Assembly (NCBI GenBank): GCA_030063045.1
Contig: JAQSEB010000001.1
Location: 5,022,001-5,086,000, forward strand
DNA from: Pratylenchus scribneri
Taxonomy: Eukaryota > Nematoda > Chromadorea > Rhabditida > Pratylenchidae
Direction: 5' to 3'
DNA length: 64,000 nucleotides
The notes under the pieces are model-generated. The model was not told where the DNA came from. It saw only the letters and a list, made by a program, of their open reading frames with translations, and ran no database searches. Positions 53,560 to 64,000 of the stretch are shown piece by piece; within the stretch, counting starts at the first letter, position 1; every line of letters begins with the position of its first letter. The position numbers and the translations under genes were made by a program.

Positions 53560-54087
53560 AACATTTTTTGGGATGACAAAATGATAAATGATGATTTATG
53601 AATATGAATTTTTCGCCTTTTGCAATAAAAATTGAAAAGAAATTATTAAATTCCTTGTTTTTTGAATTTTATAAAATATTTTTTGTCTAAAATAAGACCT
53701 ATTTAGGGCTAAAAAATTGCTATCCTTCCTCTACCAATAATCAATTACTTAATTTTTGAACAAATTAGAATATTTAGTTGAATTTTCAAATTCATAAGGA
53801 CATTTAAAGGGATTTTTGTAATTTCTTCTACATCGAATGCTTCGAAAATTTTCACAGATTATTGGGAAAAAAATAGATTCTTAAAAAATATTTAATTGAG
53901 GTTCAAAAAATAAAAGGAAATATTTTTCCATTAATTTAGGTTTACAATTTATATAGAATTAATTAATTAGCCTATTATTATGAAAAATTTATAAAGAATT
54001 ATTTTATTTAATATTTCTTATATCATTTAAATGGTTTGGAAATTTTGTCTGAATTTGCTTACGGCATTATCATTATTCCTTTCATTA
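53560..54087. terminator. Terminator region and AT-rich spacer
   Basis: The 3' UTR has TTTTGCAATAAAAATTGAAA; the same sequence (TTTTGCTATAAAAATTGAAA) follows the stop of the paralogue at 55326. The duplication therefore included the 3' end. Nothing else is seen. Confidence 0.5.
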
Positions 54088-54455
54088 CGTGGGGCTTATT
54101 TCTTTTTCTTCCTCTAATTCGGCTTATTTTAGCCTCTAATTTTGCGAAAAATGGCTTTTTTTGGCCATAACTTGGCCTAATTTTTGTCTGTCAAAAAGTA
54201 TAATATACCATTCGATAGCCCACAAAAAATCTATTAAATGAAGTTTAGATCACTTAAATTGGCCCATTGGCCACAGAGTTATGTCCAAAAAACACATTAT
54301 CACAAAAATGGCCATAACTCAACAAAATTTTGGCCATCCCATGCCGCCCCTAACCTAACCCTAACCCTAGCCCCTAAAAAGTTTTCCAAGGAAAAAACAA
54401 AAATAGTCAAATTAGAGGCTAAAATAAGCCGAATTAGAGGAAGAAATAAGCTTTT
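54088..54455. mobile_element. Inverted-repeat element with TTATTTC..CCTCTAATTCGGC arms and 10-bp direct repeat
   Basis: The arms CTTATTTCTTTTTCTTCCTC/TAATTCGGCTTATTTTAGCC and their complement end at 54450. CCTTTCATTA flanks (54078-54087, 54456-54465). The interior holds CCTAACCTAACCCTAACCC and copies of a GGCCATAACT word. Terminal bases just inside the repeats differ, so borders are approximate. Confidence 0.7.
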
Positions 54456-54833
54456 CCTTTCATTATATGAATTCATTCTAACAAACCATGAATGGGCATT
54501 TTTTATAGTTTAATCATTTTATCCACATTTAGTATTACCCAGTGCCCACAAATTATGAAATGACACGTATTTCAGAAATAAATACGAAATTTACTGTACT
54601 TAAATTTGGGATTGACGACGATGTGGTGATGTTATTGAGTAGAAAATCGACTTAAAATGAATGAATCAGAGCAGAGGGACATATTCCCAAAAAATGCAAT
54701 TACTGAAAATTTTACCATTTATTTGGACCAATTCACTTCCATTTCATTCACCAATAAATTTTATTTCCCAATTCATTCATTTTATTTTTTTTAAATTGTA
54801 CAAAATTAAAATTTATTTAAATTAAAGATTAAA

Positions 54834-55326
54834 ATGTTCCGTACCTTTCTCATTGCTTCTTTCATTCTTTTATTGTTCGGCGTTTATTCTAAGCCAATTA
54901 TCCTCGACGATTATTTCGAGAATGGGGATAAATTGCAATTATATGGAAAAGTAGCGAAATGGGCAAAATCATTCAACATCGATTTCATGAGTGAATTTGT
55001 AAATGCCCCGGGAGGTTCAAAATTTTTGTAATAAAATTTTAATGAGATCTCATTTAATAAATTCGCGCAGATAAGATTTGTTCCCTCCGAATTTCTTGCC
55101 GTTTTTATTATGAAAATCAAGGTTCTTGCTTGATTAGTCGCCCCAAATTGGAAGGATCGGTCAATTTTTAATGAGAATTTTTAATAATATTTTTTTTAAA
55201 TTTTAGAATATGACGGACGAGGAATTGCTGGATAAATTGAAGGAAATGGATTCTAAGGATTTGTTCGACACAGTATATCAATTTTTGGTGGCAATGGATA
55301 CGAGTGATTTTCATGGCGGAATTTAG
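54834..55326 (+). CDS. Secreted galectin-like paralogue, truncated, 2 exons, 94 aa
   Basis: Exons: 54834-54998 and 55207-55326; 285 nt, in phase. The signal peptide is about 1-19 (MFRTFLIASFILLLFGVYS), very like the 51897 gene (LLLFGVY). YFENGDKLQLYGKVAKWAKS then FNIDFMSEF is a better galectin N-terminal match than in the longer gene. Exon 2 encodes NMTDEELLDKLKEMDSKDLF and ends DFHGGI. The middle and C-terminal strands present in the 212-aa paralogue (FGMRI..., KIIRIQG...) are absent, so it cannot form a full beta-sandwich. Either it is a shortened, possibly decaying duplicate or a minimal secreted peptide. Shared 5' and 3' flanks confirm tandem duplication. Confidence 0.65.
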
Positions 55327-56093
55327 CCTTTTGCTATAAAAATTGAAAAAAAATTTTAATTCCTTATTCACTTTAATATTTTATAAATAAAATAATATTT
55401 GAATGAATCAATTCTGAATTTTCCAACTCCTTACTATTCCTATATAACCAGAACCAATGTAATTAATTTACTATAAACAAATCAGAATATTTAAGTGAAT
55501 TTCCAAATTCATACAAACATTTAAATAGTAGGTCATTTTGGAATTAATGCATTATTTGGAAAATTGTAAAACAGTGTTAATTGAAAAAAATAAATTCTTT
55601 AAAAAATATTTAAACAAAAAAATTACTTCAAAATCCTTGGATTTAACTACTAAACATATAGAAATTTTTACATTTTTATTTATTTCATTTTGAGAAATGT
55701 GTACTTATTTTCATTTTATTTGCCATTTGCATTGCCATTTCCTCGGTTTTGATTTTGACGATATTTGATTCCGACCTTTTACGTTGAATTTCAATTGCGT
55801 AAATGTTGCCCTTGGCCGATTCATCATCCATTCCATTCATCTATTTTTGCCATTTTCTTCAATTCCTTTTCCATATTTTCCCTCAAAAAGTCATTAGCCG
55901 ATTCAAACAATTTACGGAATTCTCCGACGATTATTCATTCAATTTCCCTCAATTTCTTTCGAAGAAAACATAAAAAATTTACGTTAAAATATTTCATTTT
56001 TTAGTTCTTCAAAAATATCAATTAATTCCAATTAAAATTACATCAAAAATAAAAATTTAAAATTCTAAATAATTTCAATTGAATAGTACAAAA
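55327..56093. other. Intergenic stretch, no gene seen
   Basis: Terminator of the short galectin-like gene (TTGCTATAAAAATTGAAAA), then AT-rich sequence and a slightly GC-richer patch around 55720-55970 whose frames are short and lack splice logic. It is the promoter side of the arrestin-domain gene. Confidence 0.4.
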
Positions 56094-59022
56094 ATGGTTG
56101 AACAATTTTGCGTTAAATTCCTCTCGACCACTAACGATTTGCCAAATTTTTTTGCCGGCCAACAAATCCGGGCAATTTGCCATTTGAAGTTGAAGGAGGA
56201 AATAAAGGCAAGGGACATCAAATTGAAATTGATTGGCCGCGCAAAAGTGAGCTGGAAAATTCTGGAGGCCACAACAGTTACATTCACAAAGTAAATATTG
56301 AAAAAGGCTGATAATTAATTTGGAAAAATTCAATTATATTCGGGGGAGAATTTATCCAATTAGAATTAAGAGAATATAATTTGGAACCACAAATTTTACA
56401 CGTCAAATAAATTTTTCAATTTGAAATGTATATTAGCTTTAAAATAGCAAATTTATTATAATTTTTTATGCAAATTTAGAGAATTTTTACCACTGTATAG
56501 CCAAGGCTTTGTTGGGACGAATTGTTTAGGGAAGGAAATATTGTTTTTGATAGAAATTGTCAAAAAGATATGAACAAAAATAAATAGCAAATATACCAAA
56601 ATTATGTATTTTTGGCCATATCTTTAGGTCCAATTAAATTTGATTCATTGATATTAAAATACAGTCAGAATTTTATGCAATTTTAATAATAATTTAAATT
56701 ACTAATATATTGACCAATGCCAAAAATTCGGATATCGAATTCTGCTCTGCCATTCTTCCAGTTTACACTATTTTTGAGACTTGCTAAATATTATTTTAAT
56801 AAACAAAAACTTGTAAAAATAATTAAATAATTCTCTAATTTTATAGTGGTGATGGTGGCTCCGATTCAGATACTTCCTTCAGAACAAAACGCTATAAATC
56901 CGAACAATTCTATTTGAACCAATGCTGCATTCTTTGGAGTAGTCCGGAACAAAAATTGGCCGCCGGCGAATATCAATTCCCAATCAATTTCACAATTCCC
57001 CCAGATGCGGCACCATCATTTACTGGTCAGTAAGGGATATTTTACGCGGAAAATAAAAATATATCAATTAAAAATTGATAATTTTTTAATCGCAATAATT
57101 GAATTTGATAATTTTTAAAAATTTTAAAATTTAAATCAAAAAATTCCATCAAAATCCAAAAAATATTTACAAAAGAGGCTCTTTCCAACAAATTGAATAT
57201 TTTTATCAATTTTTCTTAATATTTTCCTTTAAAAAATAAACGATAAGAATATCAAAAATAAAATTAAAAAATGAACAATTGGAATAGAATTATTATTTTT
57301 TAAATCTTAGTAAAAATGAGCTAAAAAAATGAATAGAAAGGAGGTTCCTTCCAATTCCAACAAATTGAATATTTTTAAAATTTTTCATAATATTTTTCTT
57401 TGAAGAAACTTTTTCATTATGTTTAATAAATAAAAAAAATAACAAAAATTAACTAAAAATTTTTTCCTTAATTAAAAAAAAAATTAACAATTCGGAACAG
57501 AATTATTTTATATTATTTTTTATTCTTATTTATTAAATTAATTAATTTTAAATAACCAATCCCCTTTAGGTAAACATGGTGAAATTAATTATTGCTGCTC
57601 TGTAATCATTGATCGACCTTGGAAGAGGGACAAAAAAGTGGGAAAATATTTGTGATGAGTTTAATTGAAATTATCAACTTGAAGGTGGAATGTCCATTCT
57701 TTGTGATGCCAATTTTGGATTTGAATTTGCAGGCGGCCGCATTGTATCCAATTGAAATGGAAACACACCGAAAAGTTGGCTTCTTTCGAAGTGGACTAAT
57801 TATTGCAAAGGTCGGCAAAAAAATATTTAAATAAAAATTAATAATTTATTTAAATAAAGATTAAAAATTTATTTAAATTTGAATTTTGCAGCTTCGAATC
57901 CCGAAAAGTGGTTTTGTGCCGGGCGAAGAAATTCCCATTCAAATTGAGGTGGAAAATAATACATCGAAAACGGTGAAAAAAGTGAAAGTAAAATTGCTGG
58001 AAACGGTCACATTTATGGCCAAATTGGAAGGTCCTGGCGATTTTAATCTTAGTTGGTTCTCGTCATCGTCAAGTAAATTTGGTAAGAAAATTATTTAATT
58101 AATTTTTAAATATTAATAATAATTATTAAAATGGAATTAAGAAATCCAAAAATAATTTAAAAATAAATAATTAATTTAAATTAAATTAAATTAAAATTTC
58201 AATTATTAATTTTTTAGCTGATTTTCAACAAAACGTCACCACCTGCAAAATTGACTGTTTCAAGGAAAAATTCGTCATAAAAGGCAAATCCAAGGACACA
58301 TTCAATGGGAAAATGGTGGTGCCGAATTGTACGGCAAATTTTGCAAATTGTTCCATTATTCGGTTGGAATATTCCCTTGAGGTGAATTCAATTTTTTTGG
58401 TATTTTTAAATATACATTTTAATCGATGAATAATTTTTAATTGATCTGAATGAATTTTTTGATACCAAAATTTAATCAAATTTAATCTATTCATATCTGC
58501 ATGGCCAAATTTGGAGATTTGACATAATTTTTATTTTTTAAATTATTTGAAAATATACAAAAATTTATTTTCTTTTAATTCGAAAAAATGAATATTTTTG
58601 ATTTATATTTTACAAAAAAATATAAATTAAAAATGAATTTAAAAATTATATTTTTATTAAAATAATTTTTATGTTTTTTTTGGAATTAATAAATAAAAGA
58701 ACCTTATTTTAAATAAAATAAAAGCCGAAAATGAATTTATAAATTTTTTGTAAATAAATTGAATAAAATTAATTAAATTTAAATAAATAAAAATAAATTA
58801 ATTAAAGATTTGCTTGAATGTGGGCAACCTTAGATTTGCGGCCCCAATTTTGATTGGCACAATTCCCATTCGCCAAAATTGTCCACAAATTCAAAATGGT
58901 TTACAAAAAAAAATAATTAAATTTAAAATTTATTTATTATTCCAGTTGCTGGGCCCCAGCCATCAATTGGCCTTTTGCCTTTGCCACCGCCGCCGACTTA
59001 TGAGGAAATTAAGGAGGAATGA
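56094..59022 (+). CDS. Arrestin-domain protein with PPxY tail, 8 exons, 363 aa
   Basis: Exons: 56094-56290, 56847-57025, 57570-57637, 57685-57810, 57892-58081, 58218-58381, 58808-58898, 58946-59022; 1092 nt, all phases fit. The N-terminal arrestin fold is marked by FFAGQQIRAICHLKLKEEIK, IGRAKVSW, YLNQCCILW, LAAGEYQFPINFTIP and GKHGEINYCCSVIIDRPWKRD. The C-terminal fold is marked by IPKSGFVPGEEIPIQIEVEN and RLEYSLEI, with the gap to PILIGTIPI typical of alpha-arrestins. The tail PPPPTYEEI contains a PPxY motif, the docking site for NEDD4-family WW domains. The protein therefore probably recruits ubiquitin ligase to membrane cargo. The 47-nt intron 57638-57684 has a weak acceptor (ACTTGAAG); it restores the conserved RPWKRDKK-VECPFFV junction and avoids a frame break. 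The ATG directly precedes the first strand. Confidence 0.92.
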
Positions 59023-59583
59023 ATAAATTGGCAAATCGAAATAATCAAAAAAAAAGATATGCTTTGTTGAAAAAATATCCAATTAAATCATCATTTTTTA
59101 TCGGCTTTTTGTCAAACAGAATTAATTTGACATTTAAACCTAATTTTTTAATAAATATTTGACAATTGACATTGAGGGAAATTTATTTTTTTAATACTTA
59201 TAAGAAGAAATGTGGGACAAATAAAACAATGAGAATGATTTTTTATTAAAAAAAACTTCAATATCCATTCCCAACAATTTCATCCAATGGGAATGGGAAT
59301 AGAAATCTCCCCCCCCCCTTCAATACTGTACTTAAAGTACTGTATCCCTTCCAAAGGAAATGACCCTTCAAATTCTACCATTAGATAAAGTAATATTGGA
59401 ATAAAAATAAGCTGAATTTTATTATATTAAAATTTTATCCATTTAGATGAAGTAAAAATATCATTATTAAATATATTATTCATCAATTCATTTTAACAAA
59501 AAAATGGTTAAATATTGGTGATTTAAAATAAACCATAAATATTCATTTGAATTAATTTCACATTTCCCCATGACATTGTTCAA
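59023..59583. other. Convergent intergenic stretch
   Basis: Between the stops of the arrestin gene (plus) and the gene at 59584 (minus). AATAAA near 59219 could end the arrestin transcript. A CCCCCCCCC run at about 59311 and the palindrome TACTGTACTTAAAGTACTGTA (20-mer core ACTGTACTTAAAGTACTGTA, about 59325) stand out. Confidence 0.45.
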
Positions 59584-62256
59584 TTAATTTGCAGCTGCAG
59601 CGAAAAATGCATCCATCACATTTTTGTTGATTTTGGTGAATGGATTCAGGCGCATATGATGCGCATTACGGACATTTTTACCTGCTGCATTGTACAAATC
59701 CACTGCATAGAAGAGGCCGTGAACTGGGCATTTATAATTTTTGAAGGCATGCTGCTTGTTGGTGAAGTTGCCGTACACCTGGGAGAATTTAATAAATCAG
59801 GATAATAAATACCGTATATGCTCTTTTAATTCCCAAATGGGGAATTATTTTTCAACCTTCAAAAATTGAGAAAAATTCGGGGTCTAACTCTTTAATTTAG
59901 AGAATTTTTGAATAAATTATATCATATTTTAGACATCGGCAAGGCGCCTCGGTCGGGAACTCAGTTCGAGATTCCCGAAAAATTTCCGAAACCGAATTTC
60001 CCCGAGTCAAAAATATCGGGATCCCCTTCGGGATTCGGAAATTTTTAAATCAATTAAAAAAATTTGAAAAAATGGTATAAAACAATTTAAAACATATTTG
60101 ATAGATTATTATTGTTAGACTTAAAAAAATCAACATTTTATAAATTTTCATGAGAAAAATTTTAACGAAAAATGCCCAAAAAAAGCCCTTTTTTCTCCTT
60201 TGTCGAGAATTTTTCGGGAATTCCCGAACCCAAGTTGGTCCCGAAAAGTCAAAAAATTCTTCGGGCGGGATCCCGTTCGGGATTTCCCGAATCATTCCCG
60301 AATTGGGTTCCCGAATTTTTCCCGAACAGGATCCCGTCCCGTCCGATCTCTCTCGGATTTTTAGAGTTTTAGATAATTAAAAAAAATGATGCAAAAAAAT
60401 TTTAAATTCATCCTTTTCGGAGCTCAGAGTCCTGAAAGTCGAGGGTGGGGAATTATTAGAGAGTGGGGAATTAAAAGAGCATTTTAGCGGAATATCATTT
60501 AATTTGCCTGCTCAATTCGGCCATGCTCCAATTTGAAATAGTCGGTGCACAACAATGGCCCATTGTCCATTTGGCATTTCACCTCGAACACAATGTTCGG
60601 ATGATTTCCGGTAACTATGAAACAATTGGAATATTCATATTCACCAATTATCCTCCAATTTTTTAAAGGAATTTGGCAAAAAAAGTATTAAAAATGGCGA
60701 AAAGACAGGGATGCCATAATACCACATAAATACGGCATTTGCCGTATTTATGCCGTATATTTGTTCATGCCGTTTTTTTGCCGTAGTTTCAGAAATCATA
60801 CCAAGTTAATAAAATTCGCTAAATTTTCCGCTGCGCGGCTATTTTTGGCTTAAATTTTTCTCTGCGCGGCCATTTCTGACTAAAATTTTGCCCAAACAAG
60901 CCATTTTTGAATTAAACGTGTGATTTTTAAAGCTTAAGCCATCTTTATTTCACAGCCTAAATTGCTATCACAAGTTAGATATATAAAAAAACTTATTTTA
61001 AAAACATTTATATTGCATTTTAACAAGTTTTCAAGCATGCCATATTTTTGCCGTATTTTAAAAAATTTTTACCGTATTTTTCTGAATTTTTTGAGGGAAA
61101 TGCCATATTTTTGTGTTTTGGAGATGGCATCCCTGCGAAAAGATTATAACAATATTTTTTCATAGAAACTAATCAATATACCCCACTGATAAATCTAATC
61201 AAGACGCATCGAAAGGTAAATAATTTTTTATGGCTTTATCTAAAATTAGCGGTATTAAACCGTTTAAACCATCTTAAGGTCTTTGGTTCGAAACTAATTT
61301 AAATTTGGCAAAACCTAAACCAAATCATTATCAAATAATATGTCTCGACAATATCTATCGATTGAATATAAGATTATAAGATTTTGGGGTCTTAGATAAA
61401 ATTCTGAACCGTTTTAAACCATTTAAATTTTTTCGCCATTTTTGATATGTTTTTCGCCAAATTCAATTTTCCCTATTTTAATTAATTTTTTTTGATTTTG
61501 AAAAACTTGCCCGAAAGAAAATTTGCGAACACACTTTCCATTTGGATCTTTCGCTCACGAAAGGGAACCAGGCGATGGGGACAGCAAAATGGCTTCGCAA
61601 AATTGCCTTTTTGGGTGCCAACTGCAATTTGGTTTTCAGTTGGTTGGGCCAATCCGGCCTTGAATGCAATTTTGAATCCGCCAAGGGCCATTTCGCTGTA
61701 TGAGTCCTGCATCACTGGATAATGCTCCAGAATGCGCACATTGTCGAAGTCGACAACCAATGCACTGTAATAATATAATTCATTTTAAAAATATATTAAG
61801 ATAATTTATTTAATTAAAAATTGATAAAAAAAAATCATTTAAATTGGAACTGAAATTTTTGATATAAATTTTTACAGAAATTATACGGTACATAATTTAT
61901 AGGTCAAAAAAATGCATAAATTTCTAATAAAATATATAAAAAGAAAAAATTTTTTAATTAATATAAAAATTAAATATAAAATTAATTTAAAAATTAATAA
62001 TGCTTTCAAATAGGATTTGCAATTTTGATAAAAGTTTTTACAGAAATATGGCAATTCATGGGTCAAAAAATGCATAAATAAATATTGAAAAATATAAAAA
62101 TTAAATTGACCATTGAATTTAAAAGCACTAATTTTATATCCACTACCTAAATTCGCCAGTAAAATTCTTCTGTATTGTCAGAATTGCCACACCCTTTGTG
62201 CTGATTCCCTTTTTCAAGAAAAATGCTCGAATTTTTTCCACATATTCGGCATCCAT
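59584..62256 (-). CDS. Unrecognised cytosolic-type protein, 4 exons, 205 aa
   Basis: Exons (minus): 62256-62147, 61764-61559, 60614-60508, 59778-59584; 618 nt, phases agree, stop TAA. The sequence begins MDAEYVEKIRAFFLKKGIST, then TGEFSALVVDFDNVRILEHY, ALGGFKIAFKAGLAQPTENQ, FEVKCQMDNGPLLCTDYFKL and VYGNFTNKQHAFKNYKCPVH, and ends AFFAAAAN. There is no signal peptide, membrane segment or motif I can place; composition and beta-strand-like alternation suggest a small globular domain. The last intron begins with GC (CAG|GCAAAT), a rare GC-AG intron; reading through gives a stop two codons later. Introns 2 and 3 are loaded with transposon copies. Confidence 0.7.
59829..60482. mobile_element. Inverted-repeat element GCTCTTTTAATTCCC, filled with CCCGAA repeats
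   Basis: The ends TATGCTCTTTTAATTCCC and GGGAATTAAAAGAGCAT are complementary. Between about 59940 and 60355 lies an array of TTCCCGAA/TTCGGGA words (GAACCCAAGTTGGTCCCGAA; CGGGCGGGATCCCGTTCGGG), a second, nested GC-richer repeat. Same ends as 25796-26014. It sits in the last intron of the gene at 59584-62256. Confidence 0.65.
60706..61135. mobile_element. hAT-like non-autonomous element with 8-bp target duplication
   Basis: The ends CAGGGATGCCATA and TGGCATCCCTG are flanked by CGAAAAGA at 60698-60705 and 61136-61143. The interior is rich in TGCCGTATTT-type words and codes for nothing. In intron 2 of the gene at 59584-62256. Confidence 0.9.
61165..61445. repeat. Foldback MITE family F1, degenerate copy
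   Basis: AATCTAATCAAGACGCATCG and CAATAATATGTCTCGACAAT/ATCTATCGATTG form the arms. GTATTAAACCGTTTAAACCA and TTTGGTTCGAAACTAATTTA lie in the centre. In intron 2 of the gene at 59584-62256. Confidence 0.55.
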
Positions 62257-63066
62257 TTTTAATTGGAATTTATTTTTTGATTTAAAGAATTTTATGAAAA
62301 ATTATTTAGGATGACTGTTGAAAAATGCGAATTTTCTAAACATTTTAAAGAAAAAGCTAAAATTTTATTTTATTCAGAAAATGTTATTTTGATGAATAAA
62401 AATGCCATTTGGAGGGAATGAACAATGAATGTGTGTTTCTTTCGGTGGAGTCAAACCATTTCATTATCATTGTTCGTATTCCTTCATTCAATATAATTCA
62501 AGCAGTTATTCACACTTCCATTCTCGACTGAGAATTATTGTAAATGCTGTGAAGGTTATAAGTGTCATGTCATGCTGGCTGTGAAATTCGAACACCCATT
62601 CCCCAAAATGTTAAATTCTTCATCAAAAAAAAATATTTTTATCACAATGAACATGAATATAATATATTAATCATCCATTTCTACAAGATTTCCGATGATC
62701 AAAAAAATTCAATAGAAAAATTGTCGGAAATTTTCATAAATATTCTGACAATTTTCTCCAAAAAATATGTGCAGTGTTTTGGTAAAAAATCTCTATATAT
62801 TTATGAGAAAAACAAAATTAAATATTCTTCATTTCGATAAATTATTAAAACTTTTCCATAGTTTCAAAATAGGAAATAAAAATTTAAAGTATATTTAAAA
62901 AGATCGTACATCGAAGGTATCGTATCGTGAAATTGATAATGTTTACTTTTATTTTGCCCCAGGCTCATTTCATTTTTTCATTTCGCTATATTTACTTCTG
63001 AAATTTTTCCAAAAAAAATTGTGGAGTTCGTAAATTTTTAACTTGGATTTGTAAATGGTAAATTAA
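62257..63066. other. Intergenic stretch, no supported gene
   Basis: Promoter side of the minus-strand gene ending here. A plus-strand frame at 62562-62840 (HAGCEIRTPIPQNVKFFIKK onward) is open for 92 codons but strongly Lys/Ile/Phe/Asn-biased as expected of AT-rich DNA, with no exon partners; not called. Confidence 0.4.
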
Positions 63067-63466
63067 GGTGCTAGGTCAATTCCACAATGGTACAAATATA
63101 AAGTTTTTGACTTCTAATAAATCAGAAATAGATTTTAGACCTCACTAACTTTATACCATTTTGTAGATCTCATCGAGACGCATCGATTGGTATTTAAAAT
63201 GTCAGGTTTGGCTCAAAATTAAAGTGTTTAAACCAAAAATCTAAAAATACGGTTTAAACGGTTTATCTCTTTGATTTTATGGCCTAAAACTGACATTTTA
63301 TATACAATTCGATGCGTCTCGATGAGATCTACAAATTCGTATAAGGTTTATATCATCTAAAACCTATTTCTGATTTATTAGAAGTCAAAAACTTATATTT
63401 GTACTATTTGTGGAATCGCCCATATTTGTACCGCTCTTTGTCTTTTGTGGAATTGACCCCCGAAGG
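63067..63466. mobile_element. Foldback MITE family F1, nearly intact copy
   Basis: The left end GGTGCTAGGTCAATTCCACA is identical to the 30421 copy over 20 nt. The right end, complemented, contains GGGGGTCAATTCCACAAAAG. Arms include TTTGTAGATCTCATCGAGAC and GTCTCGATGAGATCTACAAA. The flanks TAAATTAA and TGATTTAA agree at six of eight positions: a worn target duplication. Confidence 0.85.
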
Positions 63467-63678
63467 TGATTTAAGAATACTAAAACTAAAAGAATTGAAA
63501 GTTCTCCTGCCTGCAAAACTGCAAGTTAATCGGTAATTGATTGCTGACTATTTGGAATTTTGGCCACTGATTTTGTGAAGGACACCAAATTTAAATTGTT
63601 TTTTCGAAGGTACAGAAGACTAAAAGCAATATAGAAAATTTGTATAAATTTATTTTAATTCTCTTTAATCAAAGTTAA

Positions 63679-64000
63679 TCATTCAAAATTGATAATAAAT
63701 AATTCCAATCTTATTGATAAAATATAATTAAAAATGAATTTGAAAAGAGCAAATTCCATCATCATATTGTATTTGGAATTAGCGCCACTAGCAATGGATG
63801 TCGGAGAATTAATCGGATTACAAGCAATGGAATTCTCATTATATGTGCAATTATCGGTCGAAATAATGTTGTTGCAAAATACTGTCCTATAACTAAAAAT
63901 TAGGTATTTAAATTATAATTACATATAAATATAATAAAAATTAATTAAATTAATTAATTTACCCTTCTGGGCAAGAATGATGAATATATTTTGCTGGAAA
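63679..64000 (-). CDS. 3' end of a cysteine-containing, probably secreted protein (5' end off window)
   Basis: Exons (minus): 64000-63963 and 63892-63679, joined in phase 2. They read FPAKYIHHSCPEGYRTVFCN, then NIISTDNCTYNENSIACNPI and a Ser/Asn stretch. The C-terminus is hydrophobic: MMMEFALFKFIFNYILSIRL before the TGA. Four cysteines precede the hydrophobic tail, the profile of an ectodomain with a C-terminal membrane anchor or GPI signal. Family not recognised; the start lies beyond the window. Confidence 0.55.

Noticed and set aside
54346..54375. CCTAACCCTAACCC run as a telomere end
   Set aside because: Only two or three units inside an inverted-repeat element with sequence continuing on both sides.
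62562..62840. 92-codon plus-strand frame
   Set aside because: Lys/Ile/Phe/Asn bias expected of AT-rich DNA; no exon partners.
1..64000. tRNA, rRNA or snRNA genes
   Set aside because: No A/B-box pair, cloverleaf or conserved rRNA/snRNA segment was found on reading both strands by eye; a covariance-model scan would settle it.

Overview
The window is nuclear DNA of a nematode, most like a tylenchid plant parasite (Heterodera/Globodera-type; the genus is inference). The evidence is AT-rich sequence, genes broken by many introns of about 47-900 nt or more with GT..(T)TTTAG/TTAAG borders, likely trans-splice acceptors directly before some ATGs, a nematode CX-module protein, a TIS11/OMA/POS-1-type CCCH protein, and many short secreted proteins. 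I rebuilt gene models by matching splice sites and codon phase; except for the two window-edge partials and the 51 kb microprotein, the models close in frame.

Layout. 1-11 kb, minus strand: a low-complexity protein that may be the N-terminal part of a Pumilio-like protein (cut by the window edge), an intronless UPF1-like SF1 helicase, a secreted CCHC zinc-knuckle protein 125 bp upstream of the helicase, and a nine-exon tandem CCCH zinc-finger gene. 11-17.9 kb: no convincing gene; a 19-bp minisatellite interrupted by an inverted-repeat transposon, foldbacks and dispersed repeats. 17.9-26.2 kb, minus: a twelve-exon RRM protein with one in-frame TGA. 28.3-36.6 kb, plus: a Myb/SANT-like (NAIF1-type) DNA-binding protein, then a secreted CX-module protein. 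38-44.5 kb, minus: a 16-cysteine secreted protein, a coiled-coil protein and a putative F-box protein. 46-48.4 kb, plus: a small protein with two DHX9/MLE-type dsRNA-binding domains and no helicase. 51-55.3 kb: a possible membrane microprotein (minus) and two secreted galectin-like paralogues (plus). 56-59 kb, plus: an arrestin-domain protein with a PPxY tail. 59.6-62.3 kb, minus: an unrecognised 205-aa protein. 63.7-64 kb, minus: the 3' end of another cysteine-bearing protein.

The genes show no common pathway. Two themes stand out: RNA/nucleic-acid regulators (CCCH, RRM, dsRBD, UPF1-like helicase, possible Pumilio relative, Myb/SANT) and predicted secreted proteins (zinc-knuckle, CX, cysteine-rich and galectin-like). 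Spaces between genes and many introns are filled by small non-autonomous DNA elements. Several keep readable target-site duplications: three hAT-like elements (8 bp), a foldback family with about nine copies (8 bp in two), a tandem-repeat-armed foldback (9 bp) next to a start codon, and an hAT-like element inserted into the terminal repeat of another element.
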